Notes under the pieces: generated by a model
Database searches by the model: none
Told to the model about the DNA's origin: nothing
The model's input: only the letters and a program-made list of their open reading frames with translations
Shown: one piece after another, positions 44,601 through 54,000 of the stretch
Numbering within the stretch: position 1 is the first letter of the stretch
Layout of the letters: each line of letters begins with the position of its first letter
Translations under genes and position numbers: made by a program
Source of the DNA: Westiellopsis prolifica IICB1
GTDB taxonomy: Bacteria; Cyanobacteriota; Cyanobacteriia; Cyanobacteriales; Nostocaceae
Length of the DNA stretch: 64,000 nucleotides
Assembly: GCF_004323185.1 (NCBI RefSeq)
Contig: NZ_NAPS01000005.1
Location: 35,834-99,833, forward strand
Reading direction: 5' to 3'

Positions 44601-47600
44601 CAACACAGCAAATTGTGGCAGATATTTGGCAACAAGTTTTAAATCTAGAGAAGGTAGGCATTTACGATAATTTTTTTGAGTTAGGTGGGCATTCACTATT
44701 AGCAATTCAGGTTATTTCCCGATTAAATAAAGCTTTTAAAATTGAACTGCCTATACGTAGTTTATTTGATGCACCTACTGTTGCAGAATTAGTAGAGATA
44801 ATTGCCCAAACTAGTACCACACAAACACAGATTATTCCTCACACAACAAGAAGTGAGCCTTGTCAGCTTTCCTTTGCTCAACAGCGATTATGGTTTCTCA
44901 AGCAATTAGAATCAGATGTTTTTGCTTACAATATCTCCACAGCTGTCCGCCTGCAAGGGCAACTCAATCAAACCGCACTGCATCAGAGTTTTAATGAAAT
45001 TGTCAGTCGCCACGAAGCTTTAAGAACAAGTTTTACCGTTATTAATGACCAACCTGTTCAAGTCATAGCTTCTAATTTAACTTTAAATTTGCCTGTGGTA
45101 GACCTACGGCATCTCTCCAAAATTGAACAGGAAGCAGAGGTTCAACGTTTGGCAATATCTGAAGCACAACACTCTTTTAATTTAGCTGTAGTGCCATTGT
45201 TACGAGTTACATTAATATGTTTGAGCGATGTAGATCGTGTCTTGCTATTCACGGTACATCATATAGTTTTTGATGGCTGGTCGATAGAAATATTTTTGCG
45301 TGAAGTAACTAGTCTTTATCAAGCTTTCTGTGCTGGTAAACCTTCCCCTCTTCCCGAACTACCAATTCAATATGCTGACTTTGCTATTTGGCAAAGACAA
45401 TGGCTTCAAGGCGAGACACTCAAATCTCAATTAACTTATTGGCAGCAGCAATTAGCCCAAATTTCTTTATTAGAGTTGCCTACAGATAATCCCCGCCCGC
45501 CAATTCAAAGCTTTCGCGGTGCATCAGAGCCTTTTTTCTTGCCTGCAAATTTGACTGAGGCACTTAAAACACTGAGCAATCGGGAAGGGGTTACTCTGTT
45601 TATGACTTTGCTTGCTGCCTTCAAGACATTGCTTTACCGCTACAGTGGACAGAATGATGTTGTAGTCGGTTCACCTATTGCTAATCGCGATCGCACTGAG
45701 TTAGAAGGGCTAATTGGCTTTTTTGTCAATACTTTAGTCTTACGTACTGATTTGAGTGGCAATCCTACCTTTCGAGAATTGTTGCATAGAGTCCGAAAAG
45801 TAACATTAGACGGTTATGCTCACCAAGACTTACCCTTTGAATATTTAGTAGAAAAACTTCAGCCAGAACGAAACTTAAGCCACAACCCGATATTTCAGAT
45901 TATGTTTGCCCTTGGGAATAACCCAATGGTAGACTTCAAACTCCCTGGTTTAAATGCCAGTTTCTTGAACATTGAGCGTCAAGCTGCCACATTTGATTTA
46001 AGTGTGTCACTACAAGTAGACGCTGAAGAACTGCGGGGTAATTTTGAGTACAACACGAATATATTTAGTGCCGATATAATTCGGCAGATGGTAGAACATT
46101 TTCAGATATTACTAGCAGGTATAGTAGATAATCCTGACCAGCATCTAGCAAATTTACCCTTATTAAGTGCCACTGAAGAACATCAATTATTGGTGGAGTG
46201 GAACAACACAGAAGTTGAATATCCTCTCAATCAGTGTATTCATGATTTATTTACAGCTCAGGTAAAACTAACACCAAATAATATTGCTGTTGTTTATCAA
46301 GACCAGGAAATTACTTACCACGAACTTAATACTCGCGCTAATCAACTTGCACGTTATCTACAAAAATTAGGTGTAGGAACAGAAGTATTAGTAGGTATAT
46401 ATGTTGAGCGATCAATTGAAATGGTAATAGGTTTATTGGGGATTCTTAAAGCTGGGGGGGGTTATGTACCTCTAGACCCAATATATCCCCAAGAACGCTT
46501 GGCTTTAATTCTAGAAGATGCTCAAGTATCAGTGCTATTAACTCAAGAAAAATTGGCGGCAACGCTACCGAAAAATATAGCAAAATTAGTATTTTTAGAT
46601 ACTGATTGGCAAGCGATCGCTACAGAAAGTCGATGCAACCTTACTAACCAAACCACCAGTCAAAACTTAGCTTATGTTATCTTTACTTCTGGTTCAACAG
46701 GACGACCCAAGGGAGTAGAAATTGTTCATAGTGCTGTCGTTAACTTCTTGTACTCCACAGGTGAAACTTTGGAGCTAAAAGAGCAAGATATTCTTTTATC
46801 TGTGACAACTTTAGCTTTTGATATTGCGGTTTTAGAAATTTTTCTGCCTTTAACAGTTGGTGCGTGTGTCATTGTGGTCAGTCGAGAAGTAGCGACAAAT
46901 GGTGTGGAATTGTCAGCTTGGTTAAATAAATCTCAAGCAACAATTATGCAAGCTACACCAGCAACTTGGCAATTGCTATTAGAAGCAGAATGGCAGGGCA
47001 ATTCTCAACTAAAAATTCTTTGTGGTGGTGAAGCCTTTCCTAGACATTTAGCCAATCAACTATGTCAAAGATGTGCATCTGTATGGAATCTGTACGGCCC
47101 TACAGAAACTACCATCTGGTCAGCAGTTTACAAAGTAGAAATAGAGAACGGTATTGTGCCGATTGGTCGCCCCCTTGCCAACACACAAATGTACATTCTC
47201 GATCAACATGGTCAACTCGTGTCGAGAGGAGTTGCAGGTGAATTACACATCGGGGGTTCTGGTTTAGCTAGAGGCTATTTAAATCAACCTGAGTTAACGG
47301 CTCAGAAATTTATTCCTAATCCTTTTTACAATCTAAAATCCAAAATCCAAAATCTAAAATTGTACAAAACTGGTGATTTAGTTCGCTATTTACCAAATGG
47401 CAGTATTGAATATTTAGGACGGATTGATGACCAGGTAAAGCTCAGGGGTTTTCGGATAGAACTAGGAGAAATTGAGGCAGTACTTAATCAATATGCAGGG
47501 GTGAAACAGGCTGTAGTTTTGCTCAATCAGCAATTAGTCGCTTATATAGTCTCTACCAATCAGCAAAATCTGACAAATAATGAGTTGCGGAACTTTTTGA

Positions 47601-48046
47601 AGCAGAAGTTACCCAACTACATGATACCTAGTGAATTTATATTATTAGAGATTTTTCCCTTAACTCCTAATGGCAAAGTAGACCGTAGACGGTTGTTGAA
47701 GTTAACAGGCTTACATCTAAAAAAAGAAAATGCTTACGTTGCGCCGCAATCGGAAATTGAACAAGCGATCGCTGATATTTGGCAAGCAGTTCTTACTGTG
47801 GAAAAAGTGGGAATTTATGACAATTTCTTTGATTTAGGCGGTCACTCTTTATTGTTGGTGCGGGTTTTCAACCAGTTGCAACAATTACAATACCAAAACC
47901 TATCGATGATGGATTTATTTAACTACCCAACTATCAATTCTTTAGCTCGATATCTCAGTCAAAAACCATCGTTACAACCAACTGGCACTTTCACCCATAA
48001 CCGCAGAGATGCCCTCAGACAACAACGCCAGCGTCGAAGCCATTAG
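41699..48046 (+). CDS. NRPS: degenerate C-A(Ser-like)-PCP-C-A(Gly)-PCP
   Basis: 2115 aa, two modules. The first C domain (1-430) has LPSLCADS near residue 134 in place of HHxxxDG, so it lacks the catalytic His. A1 (455-945) pocket reads DIWHFSLIE, closest to serine codes (DVWHLSLID) but not exact. PCP1 has LGGHSLLAI (995). C2 (1055-1480) has an intact HHIVFDGWS. A2 (1505-1985) reads DILQLGLIW, the glycine code. PCP2 has LGGHSLLLV (2048). A heptamer-repeat tract (NLKSKIQNLKLYKTG) lies in frame in A2. It passes its chain to the PKS module encoded 8 bp downstream. Confidence 0.93.
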   Translation: MIEGFELSPQQKNIWLLQQDSSVYRTQMSVLIDGKLNVEALQKAFQELVNRHEILRTTFPILPDMEFPVQVISNTILLNWQELDWSYLDAEEQESQVTGFLTTDNQCKFNYAVSSLFHVILIKILEQKYILIVTLPSLCADSITLDNLLHELTVLYSNKYNCLNNFPLQYVHFSAWRNELLTDEELELGRDYWHNKQISDFLNLQLPFEKDNFKDKEFEPEVLSVKLADDLVNQVEEFIQRYQISKSAFFLTAWKILLWHLTDQSDIVIGTNYNGRSYPELETTFGLLAQYLPIHSHLEAEDICTQLLQQVDAAICEAYSWQEYFAWDQIIRTTDNYNTLPPHLYCFDFQDYQQEYLADGVSFSVKQKYVCLSPFKIKLNCIDRKDSIDIEFNFNSNLFSLEAIKKLLKQFQTLIESILNEEKATINNLRIIDKSEQEKVLFTWNNTHRDYQAFQCLHQIFETQVEQTPDAVAVVFLDQKITYRELNQRANQLAHYLQKFGVAPEVLVGICMQRSIDLIIGLLAIFKAGGAYIPLDPSYPQERLGFMLADTQAPVLLTQQPLLDLLPKNDAQIICIDRDWEQIVQETLENPVNNNLTPDNLAYVIYTSGSTGKPKGVMNIHKGVNNRLLWMQETFQFTTADRFLQKTPLSFDISIWEIFSPFLAGASLVLAKPNGHQDSNYLVQLIAQQQITTVHFVPSMLAVFLNEAELEKCQNLKRVFCSGEALSFDLQESFFARLDVELHNLYGPTEASIEVTWWHCQRDSDRNIVPIGRPISNMQTYILDKYLRPVPIGVPGELHIAGVGVARGYLHRPDLTAQKFIFNPFTSEDNKLYKTGDLARYLPDGNIEYLGRIDDQVKIRGFRIELGEIEAVLHQHSSVSTAIVQAQNQVDEKRLVAYIVPHPQSTPKTSELRYFLEQKLPKYMVPAEFIFLKVLPLLSNGKIDRQALLNVEQLQLEPENYFVAPQTATQQIVADIWQQVLNLEKVGIYDNFFELGGHSLLAIQVISRLNKAFKIELPIRSLFDAPTVAELVEIIAQTSTTQTQIIPHTTRSEPCQLSFAQQRLWFLKQLESDVFAYNISTAVRLQGQLNQTALHQSFNEIVSRHEALRTSFTVINDQPVQVIASNLTLNLPVVDLRHLSKIEQEAEVQRLAISEAQHSFNLAVVPLLRVTLICLSDVDRVLLFTVHHIVFDGWSIEIFLREVTSLYQAFCAGKPSPLPELPIQYADFAIWQRQWLQGETLKSQLTYWQQQLAQISLLELPTDNPRPPIQSFRGASEPFFLPANLTEALKTLSNREGVTLFMTLLAAFKTLLYRYSGQNDVVVGSPIANRDRTELEGLIGFFVNTLVLRTDLSGNPTFRELLHRVRKVTLDGYAHQDLPFEYLVEKLQPERNLSHNPIFQIMFALGNNPMVDFKLPGLNASFLNIERQAATFDLSVSLQVDAEELRGNFEYNTNIFSADIIRQMVEHFQILLAGIVDNPDQHLANLPLLSATEEHQLLVEWNNTEVEYPLNQCIHDLFTAQVKLTPNNIAVVYQDQEITYHELNTRANQLARYLQKLGVGTEVLVGIYVERSIEMVIGLLGILKAGGGYVPLDPIYPQERLALILEDAQVSVLLTQEKLAATLPKNIAKLVFLDTDWQAIATESRCNLTNQTTSQNLAYVIFTSGSTGRPKGVEIVHSAVVNFLYSTGETLELKEQDILLSVTTLAFDIAVLEIFLPLTVGACVIVVSREVATNGVELSAWLNKSQATIMQATPATWQLLLEAEWQGNSQLKILCGGEAFPRHLANQLCQRCASVWNLYGPTETTIWSAVYKVEIENGIVPIGRPLANTQMYILDQHGQLVSRGVAGELHIGGSGLARGYLNQPELTAQKFIPNPFYNLKSKIQNLKLYKTGDLVRYLPNGSIEYLGRIDDQVKLRGFRIELGEIEAVLNQYAGVKQAVVLLNQQLVAYIVSTNQQNLTNNELRNFLKQKLPNYMIPSEFILLEIFPLTPNGKVDRRRLLKLTGLHLKKENAYVAPQSEIEQAIADIWQAVLTVEKVGIYDNFFDLGGHSLLLVRVFNQLQQLQYQNLSMMDLFNYPTINSLARYLSQKPSLQPTGTFTHNRRDALRQQRQRRSH
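47329..47360 (+). repeat. In-frame heptanucleotide repeat inside the glycine adenylation domain
   Basis: Units TCTAAAA, TCCAAAA, TCCAAAA, TCTAAAA in tandem encode NLKSKIQNLK, just before LYKTGDL in the A domain. Other A domains in the window have unrelated linkers of similar length here (for example TSEDNK), so the repeat replaced or expanded a surface loop without breaking the frame. Confidence 0.8.
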
Positions 48047-48054
48047 GAGGTTTT

Positions 48055-51000
48055 ATGAATCAAGCAATATTATCAACTAACCTTGATGCGATCGCTGTCA
48101 TTGGTATGGCAGGTCGGTTTCCTGAAGCTAACAATATCAATGAGTTTTGGGATAATTTACGTAATGGTGTTGAGTCAATTACTGCTTTATCTGATGCGGA
48201 ACTCATGGCAACGGGCGTTGCTCCTTCAGTATTTCAAGATAGTAGTTATGTGAAAGCCAAAGGTGTCTTAGAAAACATCGAACTATTTGATGCGCCCTTT
48301 TTTGGTATCAATCCTAAAGAAGCCACAATTACAGATCCGCAACACCGAATTTTCTTAGAGTGTGCCTGGGAAAGTTTAGAAAACGCCGGTTACAACAGTG
48401 AAATTTATCCTGGTCGAATTGGGGTTTATGCTGGTTTAAGTCAGAGTACGTATCTATTAAATAATATCCTTGCTAATCGAGAATTAATTGATTCGATAGG
48501 CAGTTATCAAATTTGGTTGGGTAACGATCGCGATTTTCTCTCCACCCTGATTTCCTATAAATTAAATTTGACTGGCCCCAGTGTTGTGGTGCAAACTGCT
48601 TGTTCTACTTCCTTGGTTGCCATTCATTATGCTTGCCAAAGTTTGATTGCTGGTGAAAGCGATATCGCCTTAGCTGGTGGTGTTTCCATTGCCGTACCCC
48701 ATCGAGTTGGCTATACCTATCAGCCAGGAGGCATCTTTGCTCCTGATGGTCACTGTCGCGCCTTTGATGCCAAAGCTAACGGCACGGTAAGCGGTAGTGG
48801 TGTGGGAATTGTAGTATTAAAACGCTTAGAAGAAGCCATTGCCGATAGAGATTATATTTATGCAGTCATTCAAGGATCAGCCATCAACAACGATGGTGCT
48901 GTGAAAGTAGGTTACACAGCACCTAGTATGGCAGGACAAGCCAAAGCGATCGCCGAGAGCTATACTATAGCTGGCGTAGAGCCGGAAAGCATCACTTACA
49001 TCGAAACTCACGGTACAGGAACAGTTTTAGGCGATCCCATCGAGATTGCTGCCCTTAATCAAGTGTTTTGTGCTAACACCGAAAAAAAAGGTTTCTGTGC
49101 CATTGGTTCAGTCAAAACTAACATTGGTCATTTAGATACGGCTGCTGGTGTGGCGGGATTTATCAAAACCGTCCTTGCTCTCAAACATAGGCGAATTCCG
49201 CCCAGCTTGCACTTTCAGGAACCGAACCCACAAATTGATTTTGCCAATAGCCCCTTCTACGTCAACACTACTCTTTCTGCTTGGGAACCTCATGCTACTC
49301 CTCGCCGCGCCGGGGTTAGTTCTTTTGGTATTGGCGGCACAAATGCTCACATCGTTGTGGAAGAAGCCCCATCTTTAAGAAAGCAGGGGAGCAGGGGAGC
49401 AGGGGAGCAGGGGAGCGGGGGAGATGGGGAGATGGGGGGAAGTTATCAATTACTAGTAATATCGGCTAAAACTAGCTCTGCCTTAGAGACAGCAACGCTA
49501 AATCTGGTTCAACATCTCAAACTACATTCTGACCTTAATCTGGCGGATGTTGCTTATACTTTGGGCATTGGCCGCCGGGCTTTCAACTATCGCCGGATGG
49601 TAGTTTGCCAAAACTTAGAAGATGCAATCATCACTCTGACAAATCCAGACTCACCACGAGTTTTATCAAGCTATCAAGAACGCTGCAATCCGCCTGTAGT
49701 TTTTATGTTTCCTGGTCAGGGTACGCAGTATGTAAATATGGGTCGGGAATTGTATCAAACAGAGCCAATTTTTCAAGCAGCAGTTGACCAATGTGCAGAA
49801 ATTCTACAACCACATCTAGGGCTAGACTTGCGCTGTGTACTGTATCCTGCTCCGATAGAGATTGAAATTGCCACCCAGCAGTTACAACAAACTGCAATTA
49901 CCCAACCAGCACTGTTTACCATTGAGTACGCTTTAACCCAATTGTTAAAATCATGGGGCATTCAACCGCAAGCAATGATTGGTCATAGTATTGGGGAATA
50001 CGTAGCAGCTCATCTCGCTGGCGTTTTCTCCTTAATAGAGGCTTTGGCATTAGTAGCAGCGCGGGGACGGCTGATGCAACAAACGTCTCCAGGAGCAATG
50101 TTGGCTGTTTCCTTGTCTGCGGTGGAAATAAAACCTTTTTTAAATGAGCATTGTTCTCTAGCGGCAATCAACGCTCCTTCATTGTGTGTTGTTTCTGGTA
50201 ATGTAGAGGCGATCGCACAACTAGAACATCATTTAAATAACAACGGTGTCAAAACTCGTCATCTCCACACTTCCCATGCTTTTCATTCTGCAATGATGGA
50301 TTCTATTTTGCCAGCGTTCGCAGAGGAAGTAAAAAAGATTAGCTTCCAGCCTCCCCAAATTCCGTATATTTCCAATGTAACTGCTACTTGGATTACGGCT
50401 ACTCAAGCCACAGATCCCAATTACTGGTTACAGCACTTACGCCAAACTGTGCTTTTTGCTGAAGGTGTGCAATTGTTGTTACAGGAACCAGAACAGGTTT
50501 TGCTGGAGGTTGGCGCTGGTCATACTTTGAGTACGTTTGCAAGAATGATTGGGGAAAAACTTTCTTTTCATCCGAACGTTATACCTACCACTCTTCCCCA
50601 TCCCCAAAAGCGTCATTCAGATACGGAGTGTTTGTTAGACGCACTTGGTCAGCTTTGGCTAAAAGGTGTTGAGGTTAATTGGTCTGGTTTTTATCAGCAT
50701 CAGCAATGTTACCGCGTTCCCTTACCAACGTATCCCTTTGAACGCCAACGTTATTGGATTGAGCCTGAAAAAACAGCTAAAATTACAGATATTTCTCCAG
50801 CGAACTTGACTAAAAAGCCGGATATTACCGATTGGTTTTATGTACCTTGTTGGCAGCAAACTAGATTACTTCAGCCTTTATCCAATGCCAGAATAGAAGA
50901 ACAAAACTTGTGTTGGCTGGTATTCGTCAATGAATGTGGTTTTGGTTCTCGACTGGTAAACAGGCTGGTGACAGGAAAACAGGATGTAATAACTGTGAAA

Positions 51001-54000
51001 CTGGGACAGCAGTTTACCCAGATTGATAATTACACCTATGTTATAAACCCGCAAAAATCCGAAGATTATCAGGTATTGTTTGATACAGTCCGCACCTTGG
51101 GCAAAATCCCTCAAACAATCTTGCATTTGTGGAGTATCACAACAAATGAAAGCCCATCTTCAGAAATTGAGTTGTTTAATCAAACACAAGATTTAGGCTT
51201 TTACAGCTTGCTATTTATTGTTCAGGCACTAGGGAAACAACATCTAGGCAAACAAATCAAAATTGGGGTTGTGTCTAGCAATATCCAAATGGTGACGGGA
51301 GAAGAAATTCTTTCTCCAGAAAAGGCTACTGTGCTAGGGGCTTGTTTAGTAATTCCTCAAGAATATCCTTATATAACTTGTCAAAATATAGATATTGGTA
51401 GTCTTATTTCGCCTAGTTGCCATAAGGAAAAGCTCATAGATTTTGTTCTAGCGGAAATAATGGCAGAAGTGCCTAACTCAATTGTTGCCTATCGTGGGAA
51501 TCGGCGATGGATACAAACTTTTGCACCTGCACCATTGACAACGCCTGATGCAGAAAAACCTGGGTTACGAGAAGGAGGTGTTTATTTAATTATTGGTGGC
51601 TTAGGTGCTATTGGTTTTGCGTTGGCAGAATATTTAGCAAAGACTGTACAAGCAAGATTAATTTTGATTGGACGTTCGCTGTTACCAGCTATAGAAGATT
51701 GGCAGCAATGGTTAGACACTCACGATCCTGAAGATAAAATTAGCCAGTACATACTCAAAGTACAAGCTCTAAAAGCACTCGGCGCAGAGGTTATGGTCAA
51801 AAGTGCTGATATTGCTAATTTAGAACAAATGCAAGCAGTAATTGATCAAGCAAGCGATCGCTTTGGTGAAATTCATGGTGTCATCCATGCGGCGGGAATT
51901 TTCAATCCAAAATGCTTTTGGGGGATTCAACAAATAACTCAAGCCCAATGCGAACAACAATTTCATGCCAAAGTACATGGGCTTTATGTCTTGCAAAAAA
52001 TATTACAAGGTAAAAAACCTGATTTTTGTTTGCTGACTTCTTCTTTATCGTCTGTACTAGGAGGATTGGGGTTTGTTGCTTATTCTGCGGCTAATTTGTT
52101 TATGGATGCTTTTGCTCATAAGTGTAACCAATCCAACGAAATTCCTTGGTTGAACATCAATTGGGATGGCTGGAAAATTGATTTAGAAAAAGAAACGAAT
52201 AATTTAGGTGCGACTTTGGCAGAATTAGCGATCGCACCCCATGAAGGTGTAGAAGTTTTTCAGCATGTTTTATCTAATACATCAAATCAAGTAATTATTT
52301 CTACCGCAGATTTAAAAACTCGGATTGAGCAATGGATTCAACCACAGTCTCTAAAAGATACAGAATCTTACTCAGCAATCACAACCTCACTACACTCTCG
52401 CCCAAATTTAAAAAATGCCTATGTTGCACCACAAAATCAGCTAGAACAAACCATTACTGATATCTGGCAAGAACTCCTGGGTGTCGAATCTATCGGTGTC
52501 CACGATGATTTTTTTGAACTCGGTGGACATTCCTTACTGGCAACTCAGGTCATCGCTCAAATGTGCAAAGCTTTCCAGGTAGAGTTATCTTTGAGTAGCC
52601 TGTTTGAATCGCCTTCTATTAAAGCCCAAGCAGATGCAATTACCCAAATCCAGAACGAGCAGCATTCAGAAACATTTATACCCGTTCTACCTGTAATTAC
52701 ACCTGAGCTTGAGCAACGCTATCAACCTTTTCCCTTAACAGATGTCCAACAAGCATACTGGATTGGGCGTAGTGAGGCATTTGAATTAGGGAATGTGGCA
52801 ACTCACGGTTATATTGAGTTGGAAAGCGATCGCCTGGATTTAGAACGGTTAAATTTGGCTATACAAAGACTGATTGCCCATCATGATATGTTACGTGCGA
52901 TCGTTCTACCGGATGGACAGCAGCGAATTATACCACAAATAGAGACTTATCACATAGAAATCCTCGATCTACGCGAGCAAAACCCTACAGATATTGCATC
53001 TGGGTTAGAAGCTGTACGACAGAGGATGTCTCATCAAGTACTAGCAGCCGATCAAGCACCTTTATTTGAGATCCGTGCTTCTCGTTTAGATGATTGCCGT
53101 ATTCGTTTACATCTGAGTTTTGATTACTTAATCGTCGATGCTTGGAGTTTGGGTGAAATTCTCGCACCACAGTTGTATCAGCTTTACCAAAATCCTCAGG
53201 TAGTATTAACACCATTGCAAGTTTCTTTTCGAGATTATGTTTTAGCAGAAATAGCCCTCAAAAATACAGAACTTTATCAACGTTCCCAAGATTATTGGTT
53301 CCAACGACTTGCCACATTACCACCTGCACCAGAGTTACCTTTAGCAAAACATCCCAGCACCATCAAACAGCCCCGCTTTGTCCGTCGCAGTGGAGATTTG
53401 CAGCCAAGCACTTGGCAACAATTAAAAACCCGTGCTATTCAAGCAGGAATCACACCTTCGGGAGTTTTATTAGCTGCCTTTGCCGAAGTTTTGAGTTTAT
53501 GGAGTAAAAACCCTCAATTTACACTTAATCTGACATTATTTAATCGTCTCCCCCTCCATCCCCAAGTTAACGAAATTGTCGGAGACTTTACTTCACTGAC
53601 ATTATTGGCTGTGGATTATTCAACTCCAGAAGCTTTTTTATCCAAAGCGCGACGTTTGCAAAAACAGCTTTGGCAAGACTTGGAACATCGTTATATCAGT
53701 GGTGTGGAAGTTTTGCGAGAATTAGCCCGAAGCCAAGGAGGAACAACTAAAGCAGCTATACCAATTGTGTTTACTAGTACCTTAACTCAAGGTACTCCCG
53801 AACCAGACACTTTAGGGTTGGAAAAAATAGGAAAGGTAATTTACAGCATTTCTCAGACACCCCAAGTTTGGCTAGATCATCAGGTTTCTGAAAGAGATGG
53901 GGCTTTGGTGTGGAGTTGGGATGCAGTGGAAGAAATTTTTCCCGCTGGGCTATTAGACGATATGTTTACAGCTTATTGTCGTCTTTTGGATTCTCTAGCT

